Origin: Malania oleifera | Taxonomy: Eukaryota > Streptophyta > Magnoliopsida > Santalales > Ximeniaceae | Direction: 5' to 3' | DNA length: 64,000 bases | Assembly: GCF_029873635.1 (NCBI RefSeq) | Contig: NC_080422.1 | Location: 13,361,936 to 13,425,935 of the forward strand | In this document: piece after piece, positions 46,467-58,649 of the stretch | Layout: every line of letters starts with the position of its first letter | Position numbering within the stretch: position 1 is the stretch's first letter | Made by a program: the position numbers and the translations under genes | Notes under the pieces: model-generated | What the model was told of the DNA's origin: nothing | The model's database searches: none | The model's input: only the letters and a program-made list of their open reading frames with translations

Positions 46467-48983
46467 CCATGTGTAACACCCCGACCCCGAGGGGCCTGGG
46501 ATATTAACTTTTTACTACTAATTTACAGCGGAAGCAAATAAACTCAATTTTTATTAAACCAGAGCACTAATATTCCATATTACAATCATTTATTTCAAAA
46601 GAAGGAAAATTACACAAACATAAATATCTGAAACCATACTAATATTTCTAATCAATCTTTATTTTTCTAATCCCCACCCGCATGCTTGCTAAGCCTGATT
46701 CCCGACATGTCCTTCAGAGTTATCTGAAATAAAATATGATTGGGATGAGACGACGCTCAGTAAGTAAATAAGATTATTATTAGTGTGTGGCCAAAATGAG
46801 TTTTTAAAGAATTTCGTAAAACAATAAAGAATACTATAACTTCAAGATTTCTTTTAGAATAAACATAAATTTAACAATTTCTGCATAAAACTTTTGTCAT
46901 CAATTTCAACAGTAAATTTTTAAATCATATACTATAACTGTTAAATTAAACTTTTAACTTTAAAACTGTAAAAATATTTAATGATAAACATACATATACT
47001 TTTCCTTATACGTTTTCCTTAGATCGTCATATAAGCACCAAAATGATCCTTTTCACGTAAACTTACACTTTTCCTTCAAATTATCAGTAACTTTGTACAC
47101 GTAATTAAATATGTATAAGCATATATTGTAAAAACCACCCTTAGGCCTGTTTGCCGTAAGTCATGTTTACCCCCATGACTGGGTTGTGCGGTCCGAAGAC
47201 TGGACTTAGATGGCTGGCCGACCAAACTAAATCAACATACGTAAACTTTAAGTGAGATTTTCCTTATTAAGTCCTGGTCCGGAACCAGGTGTGCACTCAG
47301 GAGAAATCCACTAACATAAATAACCACTCTGTAAACAGTGTGGGTGCACTCTGATCCGTATAAACTTTAAGCTGCGGTACCGAGCATCTGTAACTTTGAA
47401 CTTTCGTTGCCATAAGGGGTTTGAAAATCATCTTATTATAATTTATGCAATTTAAAATAATATCGTGAAAATCTCATCTTTACTCATATTTACATAAAAA
47501 ATGTAACATAGAAATAAACTCATGCCACACAATTTTTATGTTATAAATATATATAATTTTATTTTTGAATAGAAAGAAATGCTGAAAATTTACCCGAGGG
47601 GATTGGAACATTTCTTAACCCAAAAATAGATGCAAGTATATTAAAGATAGAACTGGTATAATTAAATATGCGTAAAAATAAACTCATGGAAATTTTGTGG
47701 AACTAAGTAACATAATTAAAATTTATGTACAAAATAAACTCGGGTATGAATTTAAAATAAAAAGAAACTAACATAATCAAAATTTACTTACCTTCTTCTT
47801 TTACCGTGTGTTACGAACACAATAATTATCTTTAAGAAATGAGATCGGAAAAAGTGGGTGATTGAGAATTTATTCAAAAATTCTCTCTCCACCACAAATT
47901 CTTTCACTCACTAATCCTTCTCTTCCTTGGAAAATTGTTGTGAAAAATGAAGGTTGAGAGCTCCCTATTTATAGGAAAATTTTGGGGAAGAAATGGAATT
48001 TGTAAAAGTGTGGGGAGATGGGTGAAATTATAATTTTAAAAATTAAAGAATGGGCAAAGGATGGGCAAGGTATGGGTTGAGTATGGGATGGGGATGGAGG
48101 CCATGTGGGAGTGCTTGCCACCATTCCCATTAAATAAATTTTTAATTAATCACTTATCTAATTAATTAATCAATTAGTTAATTAATTATTATTTTTTTTT
48201 TCTAATCATTATTATTATCATTATTATTATCATTGTTATTAATTTTAAACTACTTTTAGTATTTATTTATTTTATTATTTATTTTTTTGAATAAGAATAA
48301 AATTTGAATTTTGAAAACTCATGTGGGCCCCACATGGTCTTGTGGGCCCCACACAACTTCGAGACCCGAATGGATCCTACGTAACTCGAATAACTCTTAT
48401 ACGATTTTATGCATCCTACATAACTTTGAGACTTGTGAAAACCTCCATACGGCTTCGGGACTCATGTGGGCCCCACACAGTCTTGTGGGCCCCGCATAGG
48501 ATACCTATATTATTATTATTTTATCATATATTTCTACAAATTATATCAGTTAAAACATTATTTTATGTACTTATTTACGTATATAAACAGTGTCTTGTGG
48601 CTCCGGGACTCATGTGGACCCCACATAGTCTTGTGGGCCCCACATATGATACCTATATTATTATTATCTTATTATGTATTTCTACAAATTATGTCTGTCA
48701 AAACACTATTTTATGTATATATACTTATTTACGTGTACAAATAGTGTCTATCCTGTTTATCCTATGAAATTCCATTTTGACCAGGCTGACCTCCAGGGAG
48801 CGACTGAGCCGCAATGGTCTCTGAGCACTCGCTAAGACAAGGTCTTTCTTAGGCATCAAACATGGAATCAAGGATCCTACAGAAAAACACTTCTGTATTG
48901 ATATTAACTTAATGACTATTTTTATTATTTTATTATTATTGTACTTTAATCATATATATATATTTTTGGGTCATCACACCATG
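46467..48983. mobile_element. Solo LTR 2 (2.5 kb) with target duplication CCATG
   Basis: The LTR runs 46472-48978 with ends identical to solo LTR 1, flanked by CCATG (46467-46471 and 48979-48983). Comparison with LTR A, where gacaccccatgaattgtgac is uninterrupted (24902-24921), proves the insertion point. I count about ten differences from solo LTR 1 over 2.5 kb, so both are recent. Same orientation as solo LTR 1. Frames at 48311-48767 are LTR repeats. Confidence 0.95.
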
Positions 48984-49100
48984 AATTGTGACCGTTGGGG
49001 ACAAGGTTGACATTATTAGAAAATATTAATGATGTATTAGCCATTTTAACCTTGTTAAAAAATAGTTAACCACGGTAAAATTTCAAGGCAACCGGAGAGA

Positions 49101-49482
49101 CTCGGTCGACCAAAAACCTTTTGGTTAATCCAAGTTCATATGGCTCGGTCGATCGGGCTAACTTTGAACTTTAGGGTCGGTTGACCAGGAGAGGCGATTT
49201 TCCTAACTTGTGCGGTTTGGTCTACCAGGGATATTTGAACTGGGTGATTCGGTTGACCAAACCGTTGAGACTTCTCGCGAGGACCCTCGGTCGACCAGAA
49301 CATTGAAGTTCATTTTGTGTTCGGTCGACCAGGTAGTCAAACTGTTGACTCCTGGGAAGTTCGGTCGACCGGGGTCAAATGAACTATAAGGCTTCGGTCG
49401 ACCGGGCTGTGGTTAACCGGTTGACCCATACTAGATTCGGTCGATAGGGGCAGAATGAACTGCATGGGCCGGTCGACCAAAA
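49101..49482. repeat. GTCGAC palindrome array in LTR B U3
   Basis: Matches the array in LTR A unit by unit. CpG sites differ between the two copies (for example GGTCAACC in A at about 25252 versus GGTCGACC in B at about 49323; GGTCGACC in A at about 25146 versus GGTCTACC in B). Confidence 0.85.
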
Positions 49483-49868
49483 GTGCACAAAGTGTGCATT
49501 TCGATCCCGTTTTGATTCAAAAACACCCTATTCAAGTGCCTTACATATATGAGTGCAGTGGTGAGTGTCTTAGGTCTTTTCTAGGTCCAATTTTAGTTAT
49601 GATTCATTTTTAGGCTGAGCTTGCCTATTAGACCATGCATGTGATGTGTGTGGTGATTATTATAGGTAAGGTCCTAATTACTATTACAGACCAATTGTAC
49701 AACTGAATATATATTACAATTATAAACATAAATTGGTCTTCAAGTTTCATTTGCTTTACGTGCATCTTGATCTTGACAATTGAGGTTCCTGCACGTAATC
49801 TCAAATACCAATTAGATATTATGAGTATTTGTTATAATCAAAATCGGGCGTGACCTATAAGGTCAACA

Positions 49869-50250
49869 AGATTCGATTGAGTCCTTTTCAAATTAAGTCC
49901 TTGAGTCCCAAATCTTCAAAATTGAGTCATTTTGCTTCAAAAGTGAGTTCTGGTTAGTTCAAAATTGAGTCCCATTTTATTGTCAAAGATAAATCTCAAT
50001 TATTCCCAAATCGAGTTTCGGTTATTTTAAGAGTGAGTCCCTTTAATTTTAAAATTAAGTTCTTTTAATTTTGAATTTTTAGTTCTTTGATTGAGTTCTT
50101 TGATTTTGAAGTGGAATCCTTCAATTATTAAAATTAAGTTTTTTATTTATTTAAATTGAGTTTTTTTTTATTTTCTTAAAAAAATAATAATAGTAAAAAA
50201 AAAAATGAATCCCTTTTATTTTGTTTGAGTCGTTTTTATTTTTGAGTCCG
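49869..50250. repeat. Degenerate TTGAGTCC tandem repeats in the Tat/Ogre LTR
   Basis: The words attgagtcc, ttaagtcc and gtgagtcc recur about every 15-30 bp with T-rich spacers. It directly follows the Sirevirus junction and probably belongs to the 5' part of the Tat/Ogre LTR. Confidence 0.6.
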
Positions 50251-50414
50251 GGTGTTTTTATTGTCGGGAATCAAGTTTTTAAAACCCGGGACTTTCCTCT
50301 GGGAAGACAAAATTGGACAACAAAAAATAAATATAAAAGAAATTCAAAAAAATAAGAGAAAAGAAAAAGCATGTACGCAAGAAAATAATTCCCTCCCAAA
50401 CCCATGAACAGAAC

Positions 50415-50505
50415 CACATGTGTAGGGAAGGAATATTTTGCTATTGGAATTTTATTACTGCAAGCGTAGGGAAGGAATATTTTTCTGTTGGAATTTTTTC
50501 CTGCT
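50415..50505 (+). repeat. Tandem 44-bp repeat in the Tat/Ogre LTR
   Basis: The words gtagggaaggaatatttt and ttggaatttt occur twice in succession (from about 50421 and about 50466) within the LTR. Confidence 0.7.
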
Positions 50506-53500
50506 TCCCGCGGGCCTTGCTGCACAGGGACAGAGCATGGGGGATTCTCACACTGTTCACCTACTCCCATCACTCTCAGACTCCCTCTCTCGATCTCCAT
50601 CCTCTCCCTCTCGCCTGCATCTGCACGTAGAACTTTTACCCACCCTTTTCCATTCCCTTACTCACACGTAGCATTTCTTTCTTCTCTCCCTTCCTGGCCT
50701 CACAACCCTCACACAGGCGGAGACACCCTCATTCTATCCCATTTTTTTCTCACTCCCCTCTCAGCTCCTGCAGCCTTGATCCGTTGCATTTCGTGAGTAG
50801 ATTCGGACCGAATTGCCCTTCAGTGCATGCATAACCGGCCGATATGGCCCATGATTGGTGCAAGAATTTGACGCGGCGCTGATAGTTTTGTCTCGTCTGG
50901 AACTCATAATTATCGCCGGGGCCTCCCGCATGCATCACCAGTTATAATCTTTAGTTACACAGGTAGGCAAAGGAAATTTAGTCAGAGTTCAAGCTCAGGT
51001 TCGGCTTCGCAATCTCCTCTCTTCTTCTCCTGCTTCGCATTTAGATATGTTTTTGTTTGAGCTTTTGGGTTTCTCTTTCTGATCCAGGGTTGTTTTATTG
51101 TTTGCTTCTATAGATTTTGTTTCTATGTGTTTGTCTGTTTACTTTGTTGATAATTCGATTCTCCACAGTCCCTCTCTCCCTCCTCTCTCCATTCTCCCTC
51201 TCCCACTCTTCACTGTTCAAGCACGGACTCTCCCACTCTTCCATCCTCACACTCGGCAGATCCTACCTCACTCTCACTCATCATCCTCACCATCACCCTT
51301 GCTCTCTGATCACCCACGCACTAGCCAAACCCCGGGAGCACTCTTATCTACTCTTCCATCCTCACACTAGTATCCTTCGGCAGCCAACCTCCTTCTCCCG
51401 CCACCCTCACAACTCAACATGCCCAATCCCTTTCACGAACCATCTCCTACAGAGTTTGATTTCTGAGGTTTCTTCAAAGGGTCTTCTCTGAGTAATGTGA
51501 TTCTGACGAAGGTGTTTGTTCGGTTCTTCTCTATTCAGTTAGTACCTGTTCGGCCGCTCTTCTCTTCATCGTCGTCGTCAATCGCCACTAGTTGCCCGAT
51601 CACGGATCCTTGTGACTCTGGCTTGAGTCGTCCTCCGTTTCAGTGGTTTTACCTTCGTCATCGCAGCCGAGTACCAACACGCCGGTTGCCGCTACTCACA
51701 CCTCACCATCTTCGCCATTCCCACCTCCGGTCACCTACACCCCAGATAGCTTGAGACCGTCATTGTCGCTGTCACCGAACATAGTCGCTGCAAACGACGA
51801 TCATATACATATAGACCTTCATCTTTGTGTCGTATCGGCGTGCTTCCGGCGTCAGCTCTTGCCTGACATTTCAGGCTCCGTCGGAGCCCTGGTGAACTCT
51901 CCCGACGTCCCTCCTCAACTCCCATTACACAAGCTCGTAGGTATATCTTTCTCTCTCTCTCGGGCTTAGTGTGTGTCTTTCTTTTGAGCACACAAAAAAA
52001 ATAAACTGACACAAACCAGGGAATATGGAGGAAAGAACAGGAAGAAAGTGACAATGGAACTTAACTTCACCCATTTTGTGTTTTGAGATGAGATTTCGAA
52101 TTGTTAGTTACTAACGGTTGCATTTCTCATCTTCTTCCCTTTCACTTTTTATTACTCCATTCGTTCAGTCGTGGCCGATCCCTCTCTATTTGCCAACCAC
52201 TCCATACCGTGTGAAAGTTGAAGGTTGGTTGCCTCCCACCCCCCACTGTTTTTTTAGCTTTATTTTGTCATATAGATGGATCCACACTGCTTCACTGTCT
52301 TCTTCTGTTCTTCAATTCTTTGTTGACAAACCCCCTTTTGTCTTCATCTACTACTTGATTTACTCCAAGTCCCACAGACCCATTTGCCCATACTCCGCAC
52401 CCACCATCTAATGGTCATTTCTAATCACTCTCGTCAACTATTCGACACGAGTTGCCTTAGAATTTTTCATAGATAATTGCTGGGTTTTTGGGGTTCCCTC
52501 GCGAGAATAATTGAATAAATGGATACATAAAATGGAGAATCAGTTGATCATAGAGAACGTTTGGTTGGTTCTAATTGCTCGGGGTGTGTATCATGTGCTA
52601 CTTTCAATATCCTTGCTCCGATGTACAGGCGTTTGAGTAGTGGGAAACGCGAGAAAATTTTGATTAGGCAATGAAGAACTTGCAGGAATGTTTGAGAAAC
52701 AACTTGTGGATGCTGGTTATGTAACTCATAAAATTGCGCGCACAAACTATCAGGGTGATGACCTTCACACACTCATGCGCACACTCATTTACACACTGTT
52801 CACACACACTCATACTTTAACACACACCTGAACACACACCACCCACGTTGAAGGCAACGTGTGTTGACTTGGTGGCCTTGACCCGGCCTAAAAACGGTTG
52901 ACCCCCAATTGAATGGTTCTGTTCTGAACCGGTTTGGGTCCATCGAACCGGTCCTGGACCGGTTCATGTTTTGTCTCTTTTGTACTTAATTATTTTTAAT
53001 GGATTAAAAACTCACAAAAAATCAGAAAAAAAATCATAAAAAATTTAGAAAACTTAGGAAAAAATTCTAACAATATTTCTAGTGCTTGATTTTCACTATT
53101 TTTGCTTTAATTGTCTTTTTGTTATTTCAAAGTTTGAGAAAATACGAAAAAAAAAACTATAAAAAATTCAAAAAAATAGAGAAAAATTCGGAAAAGTATT
53201 TTGAGACTTGAAAATCATTTTTGGATCTCTTTTCTATCCCGAATAAATTTCAAAACCTCCTGAAATATTATTTTCATACTCAAAAAAATCCTACAAAATT
53301 TCAAAATGCTAGGAGTTTATTTTGTACCATATTTTCTTGACTTTTCTTCTCAATGATTTTAAAGGGAGGCATGAGCTCTTTGAAGTAGGATGTGCCCCAA
53401 TTCTGAGGGAATACTTATATAGTATTTTATTTTGTACTTTTTGAAAGGGATTAATTTCAAAGGCTTATTAAGTTTAGTGGGATAATTTTCGATTAATTAG

Positions 53501-53742
53501 GTACCGTTCGTAAGGACGGGTGTCTAAGGGGGTGCTAATACCTTCCCTTCATGTAATCGAACTCTCAAGCCTGACTCTGGTAACACAGACCGATTCTACC
53601 CTTAATTGGGTAATAATCAAGTGTTCTAACAATACTCTAAAAAGTTTGTGGCGACTTAGTTATACCATGTTTTCCACGAAAGTATTTTTAAAACCACTTT
53701 TTTACACTCTTGCCCAGTTCAAGTCTGGGGAATGTTGCGACA

Positions 53743-54561
53743 GTTTGGCGACTCTGCTGAGGATTATTAAGAGTCGAGCAAGTAGTTAATTAAGAGTTAT
53801 CCCTAAATTTAAATTTGATTAGCCTATTGATTACTCCCACTCATTTTTGTGAATAATGTTGAATATTTGTTTGAATAAGATGGTAAAGCATGTATATAGG
53901 TTGAAATATTCATGAATACTTTGTTCATGATAAGCATGTGATTAATTGTGAATAATTGTGAGTAAATTGTCATGCATGTGAGTAATTGTGAATATTTTGT
54001 TAAGCATGTGACTGGTCGTGAATACTTTGAGTTAAACATGTAATTATTTGTGAATACTTTATTTAAATAAGCATGTGATTAATTTGTTGTTTGAATAAAC
54101 GTGTAATCAATTGTGAATACTTTGTTGTGAATATTTTGTTTGAATAAATAATACATAGATGAAAGTGGGGTAAAGGGTTTAGGCTAAAAGGAAGTTCACA
54201 CACTCTTGCACGCCCTATACTTGAGCTTTCCATGCTAGGATTAGATAGGAGTATAATAGCATCAGTCCCTTCATGGTAGAGCTTGATGGGACTCGCAAAC
54301 CACTCCCCTTAGTGCGGACTTTGTCCAGACCCCTATGGGGGAGGATTGAAGTCCAATTTGGGGACCTATCATCAATGAGGATTAGAGCTTAGTCGCACAT
54401 GATTACCCATATGATTCCCTCCCTAGGATAAAGTTTTGAAGAACCTGGTACGATAGATGAATCCACCTGGGGTTGGGACAGGAATCTCATCCTTCTCTAT
54501 ATGACTTGATCCAGTCCTTTGTATATACTTTATGCCATGTCATATATTTGGCATCCATCTA
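53743..54561 (+). mobile_element. Tat/Ogre primer-binding site and leader
   Basis: Directly after the LTR end lies tttggcgactctgctga (53744-53760), the tRNA-Arg-type primer-binding site known from Ogre/Tat elements. The following sequence has repeated gtgaatactttg words (53850-54130) and a non-coding leader to 54561. No gag frame is seen; the rest of the element is cut by copia insertions or lies outside the window. Confidence 0.65.
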
Positions 54562-55016
54562 TGTTGACTTTTTGAGTTTAATCCTTATTTTGATGCTGAC
54601 AAAGCACATGTTTCTTATGTGTGTATTTAGTATGTGAACAAGTCTATTAATTTAACACACACATGAGGAAACGATGATGGAAGCTTGCAGGACTTAAAGA
54701 CTATACGATTAAGCGCATTCTATGAAGTCAAAAGAGCAAAAAGGTGAAGCAGACGTTTATTTCTTATTGTAATTGTATTTAATTTTTGTTATTTAGTCTG
54801 TAATAATGCATGCATCTACATAATATGTCTTGAATGCTCAGATGATCATAGACTGACCTTAGGGCACCTAGAGTTTAACCAAAAACTCTTTTCATAAAAA
54901 CTAAAATCATACAAAGTTTTTGGAATAACTTTAGGGTCAAAATCGAGGCAAAAACAAAATCTTTGGTCAACCAACGTCATATTTTTTTGGGCAAAATATT
55001 CATTGTTAATGCCGTT
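54562..55016 (+). mobile_element. Copia LTR scrap
   Basis: Starts TGTTGACTTTTTGAGTTTAA at 54562. It is followed by sequence with the layout of the adjacent Sirevirus-type LTR (gtaataatgcatgcatct, then aaccaaaaactc). It is cut at 55017 by the next element. Probably a related family. Confidence 0.5.
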
Positions 55017-55395
55017 TGTTGACCTTATAGGTCATATCCCTTTTTGATTATGACAAATACTTTGGTATTTAATGGTTGATGAGTTTGTGTGCATGATCAA
55101 TTGGAAGTTTCATATGGTGCACATGGACTTGAAGAAAATAAAGATCCAGAAATATTTATTTGTTGTAATTTAATTAAGTTTTATTCGGGTCTGTAATAAT
55201 TTATTATCAATGGTCTGTAATAATTAATGCATTGCATGCATGATAAGATAGATAAGCTTAAAAGACCCTATACTGACTATAGGTCCCAAAATATTGCATA
55301 AAAAGTCCCCCATAATCTTATAAATTATTATCATGTGAATAGGGATGACTTCAAAAAAAAAAAAAAAATAGGACTAAAATGCACAAAGTTGGTGT

Positions 55396-55747
55396 GTTCA
55401 GTTGACCAAACTAAAACATACTAAGACCTTCGATCGACCTAGCCTCCCTAGGGTCAAAGATTTGACTATTTGGTCGACCAAGCTTAAAATGAACATCAAC
55501 ACCCTAATTGACCGAAATGGCACGTGGGAAAATCCCAACGCCCTGGTCGACTGAACTTGAAGTTGAAAAATGGCTCGGTCAACCAAACATCCAAATTCGG
55601 TCAGCCGAACTTAGCCTGGTCGACCGAACCTCGGAGGTTCCAAAATTGCCTCAATTCTGGTCAACCAACCCCTCAGTTCAAAAACACCTTGGTTGACTGA
55701 ACTGAGTAACCCGGTCGACCAACCTTAAAAATGGTTGACCAAACCTC
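55396..55747. repeat. GTCGAC palindrome array in copia 5' LTR U3
   Basis: About 12 units such as GGTCGACCGAAC and GGTTGACCAAAC, ending about 115 bp upstream of the TATA box. Frames across it on both strands are artefacts of the repeat. Confidence 0.85.
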
Positions 55748-55860
55748 TCGGGTTGCTCGAATTTTATTGAGGTTAAAATGTGGTTAATTTTTACTAACCC
55801 TATTTAAACTTTCTCAAAAATACCCAATAGGTCTTTAACTGTTATAAATTTTGGGGTGTC

Positions 55861-55868
55861 TATATATA
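55861..55868 (+). promoter_or_regulatory. TATA box of the copia 5' LTR
   Basis: TATATATA in the same GGGGTGTC...ACCCC setting as in the Sirevirus LTRs. Position in the LTR and the following leader fit a U3/R boundary. Confidence 0.6.
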
Positions 55869-56905
55869 CCCCCTCATTTGGATGGATTAGTAAAAAAAAA
55901 ATTAGCAAATTCTCTCTGAAACTCAAAAACCTTATTTCTCATATTCAAGCTCTTCACTTCCATTCTTACTCATTCCCATTGCAAAAATTATTTAGTAAGA
56001 GTGTTCTTATGATTATCCTATAAGGCTTACACTCTCATCTACTCTGTTTGATTGAAATTTATTTTTACTTGAGAGTAAGCTTAGAGTTTTTCTTAGAGAC
56101 TTTGTCAATATGTCTTCCTTAGGAAAACTCCTTAGAGCTTGTGAGTTTTGCCTTATCATTGCAATACTCAAGAGCTTGTATTGTATTTTTTTTGTGAAAT
56201 AATTTTTTACGAACTAATCTTAAATATCTCTTGTGCTTGTTTTTTAGAAAAATATTTTTGAGATATTTGCTTGTGTTCTGAAGATCTTTGTTGCTGCATC
56301 TTGTGATTGATATTATTATCTTGACACAACGATCCTAACACAATACACTCTCACATTCTGATTGAAATACTAGCATTATTTTTTAGAGTAGACATTGAGA
56401 CTGCATTGAGCTTATAATATCATATCATACTATAGTGTGTTTATTATACTAGTACAAATTTGCTTGTTTGAGAAGCATACACTTTGTACATAAATTGTAT
56501 TGTGAATCTATTGTATTCCATACGTGGCCTGAAGGGGTGATAATCTAGCCCGAAATGATTGTATAGGTTGAGGTCCGTCCCATTAATTGACCTAGTTGTA
56601 TTAGGTGCTGCTCCACCTGTTAAGTGAGCCGTAGTGAAATCCTTGTGCTTGTGAGCCAAGGTAGGGATGTAGGCACATTTGCTGAACGTCGATAACATAT
56701 TTGGTGTTCTACTTGATTTACTATGCATGCTTGAGCAATTTATTTATGCAATTTAATTTCAGATGTATTTATTGACTCATTTAATTATCTGCTTTAAATT
56801 GACCCTAGGGTTGTGTAATACTGGTGCTAGATATCTGACCTAGGAGAGAAAAATTTTAAAATACCAATTCACCTCCCTTCTTAGGATTATAGTAAAACCA
56901 ACAAT

Positions 56906-56918
56906 TGGTATCAGAGCC
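56906..56918 (+). other. Primer-binding site (initiator Met tRNA)
   Basis: TGGTATCAGAGCC two bases after the LTR end, the standard plant copia primer site. Confidence 0.9.
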
Positions 56919-56959
56919 TAATAGCTTAGACTTAACCGTTTTTCTACAAAAAAGATCTA

Positions 56960-58570
56960 GATGGCTCATAACACTGTAACCTCTTTCCCTAAGGGACCCT
57001 CTTCCACACATCCTCCTATTTTTAGTGGTGTCCATTACACCTTCTGGAAACAAAGGATGCGTATTTACCTTTAAAACATTGACTGGAAGGTGTGGAGAGT
57101 TGTCTCTAAGGGAAACTATGTTCCTATAAAAACTGAAGGTGAAACTAGAGTTTCTAAGACTGAAGAGGAATATACAGATGACGATATGAAAGCTCATAGT
57201 ATAAATGCTATTGCCATGAATAATCTCTATTGCGGTCTTGATGTTAATGAATTAAATAAAGTTATGCCATGCTCTTCTATTAAAGAAATATGAGATAAGT
57301 TAAAAGTCACCTATGAGGGTACTAGAGATGTGAAGGATAGTAGGATTGATATGTTGACCAGTGAGTATGAAGCGTTTAGGATGAACACTGGTGAGTCCAT
57401 TCAGAGGATGTACACTAGATTCACACACATTATTAATCCACTACATGTATTAGGTAAGACATATCCCACATATGAAAAGATCAGAAAAATCCTTAGGGGT
57501 TTGCTTCCTGTTTGGGAAGCAAAGGCTACGACCATGTCTGAGGGTAGAGACCTTAAGGCTATGTCACTAGATGAACTGATAGGTTCACTTATCACCTATG
57601 AGTTAGCCATTAATTAGAGATTAAATTAGCACAATAGAATAAAGAAAATGACTACCTTAAAAACGTCTACTAATAGTTCTAGTGAGTGCAATGAACCTGA
57701 ATCTGGAGATGACATGACTATGCTTACTAAGAAGTTCAACAAGTTCTTTAAAAAGAATAGTAGGCCACATAGAAAGTTCAAAGATTCAATATCCGAGAAG
57801 GGAGAATACAACAAAAGAAAAGAAAAATCAAATGCTCCCATGTGTTGCAATTGTAATAAGGTCGGGCACATCAAACCCGACTGCCCATTGCTGAAGAAGG
57901 AGTCTAGGAAAAAGAAGAAAGCTATGAAAGCAGACACTTTGTGGGATAAACAAAGTAGTAGTGATTCAGATTCAGACTGCAGTGATTCTAAGGTTGCTAA
58001 TCTGTACTTGATGGCACATGGTGATGAGGTATTGTCTTCCTACTCCTTATCTTCATATTATTTTGATGATGATGATTGTGATTCTAATAGCATGCCTACT
58101 TATAAAGAATTGCAATATGAATATATTCGCGTGTCAAAATTACTAAATATAATGACTAAGGAAAATGATTTTTTGAAAAAGAAATGTGAAAATTATTCAA
58201 AGCTTGTTGAAATGGGAAAATCTATTCAATCTGCTTAGCAAGAAGAAAAGAATGTGAAAATGGTTGAACTTGAAAGAAAATTGGAGGATAGCTCCAAAAT
58301 TATTTATAAATTCATTAAGGGCCAATGTAATTTTGAAAAACTCCTTGGGACCCAAAGAAACTCTCTTAGTAAAGAAGGTATCGGATTTAATGGTATTGAA
58401 AACGTGAAATGATTTGGTCTTTACTTGGGACACTTTACTCGAAAATCAAACTCCCAAATTCCACCTAAAGATCCTCGATGTCGATTGATATGCTTTAAAT
58501 GCAAACAAATTGGTCACATTTAGTTTGACTGTCCATTTAGAAACAAGCATGTAAAAATTAAAAAGGTGTA
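56960..58570 (+). pseudogene. Copia gag (capsid and nucleocapsid), interrupted
   Basis: Starts MAHNTVTSFPKGPSS with a DUF4219-type PPIFSGVHYTFWKQRM motif. Next come the UBN2 region (57090-57617: EYTDDDMKAHSINAIAMNN, YEAFRMNTGESIQRMYTRF, LPVWEAKATTMSEGRDLK) and a Lys/Ser-rich linker. Zinc knuckle 1 is CCNCNKVGHIKPDC at 57843-57884. Zinc knuckle 2 is CFKCKQIGHI-FDC at 58491-58532, with a stop inside it at 58521. Further stops lie at 57073, 57291 and 57615. In a working element this forms the particle and binds RNA. Two knuckles separated by an acidic/coiled region are typical of Sirevirus gag. Confidence 0.85.
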
Positions 58571-58649
58571 GAGAGTCAAAGGTGAATCAAGAACTAACCC
58601 CTTTGGACCCAACATAATTTGGGGACCAGCGTCAGTTACTTAGATTTTC

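Larger units (their letters stand above)
23588..49868 (-). mobile_element. Sirevirus-type Ty1-copia element, minus strand, heavily nested
   Basis: The LTRs at 23588-25797 and 45154-49868 (the latter carrying a 2.5-kb insertion) share both termini, TGTTAG...GGTCAACA on the plus strand. On the minus strand the element reads 5' LTR, primer-binding site, gag fragment, then a 14-kb CACTA insertion, an env-like remnant, a polypurine tract and the 3' LTR. After subtracting the CACTA the interior is only about 5.35 kb, and I find no protease, integrase, RT or RNase H, so pol is deleted. The two LTRs differ by roughly 10 percent in the stretch I compared, so the insertion is old. The env-like gene and large LTRs point to the Sirevirus/SIRE lineage. 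Confidence 0.8.
45154..49868 (-). repeat. Sirevirus 5' LTR (LTR B), split by solo LTR 2
   Basis: Matches LTR A base for base over most of its length with about 10 percent change. The insert 46472-48978 plus its 5-bp duplication is extra, leaving about 2.2 kb. The insert lies 11 bp upstream of the TATA box (46453-46460), so it separates the core promoter from the U3 palindrome array (49101-49482). Confidence 0.88.
23504..53742 (+). mobile_element. Tat/Ogre-type Ty3-gypsy 5' LTR, split by a nested element
   Basis: The LTR start TGTAGACACCCCAATTTTAA lies at 23504-23587. The nested Sirevirus occupies 23588-49868. The rest of the LTR runs from 49869 to 53742, where it ends GTTGCGACA and is followed by a primer-binding site. 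Without the insert the LTR is about 3.96 kb, a plausible size for this clade. The segment at 53510-53620 (GGGTGTCTAAGGGGGTGCTA, then ATACCTTCCC) is characteristic of Ogre/Tat LTR 3' parts. The two halves end GGATC and start AGATT, so the Sirevirus target duplication, if that is what it is, has decayed. The frames at 50271-52772 inside it are CT-rich LTR sequence, not genes. Confidence 0.65.
55017..56903 (+). repeat. 5' LTR of the copia element
   Basis: 1,887 bp, TGTTGACC...ACCAACA. Carries a GTCGAC palindrome array at 55396-55747 and a TATATATA box at 55861-55868 within GGGGTGTCTATATATACCCC. Confidence 0.88.

Noticed and set aside
40094-48978. A single retroelement bounded by the two 2.5-kb LTR copies
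   Set aside because: Each copy has its own 5-bp target duplication. The sequence between contains the CACTA end, Sirevirus gag and part of LTR B, so they are two solo LTRs.
50438-52411. Ser/Pro/Leu-rich open frames that could suggest a host gene
   Set aside because: No domain, no consistent frame and no splice model. The sequence is CT-rich and lies inside an LTR bounded by a primer-binding site.
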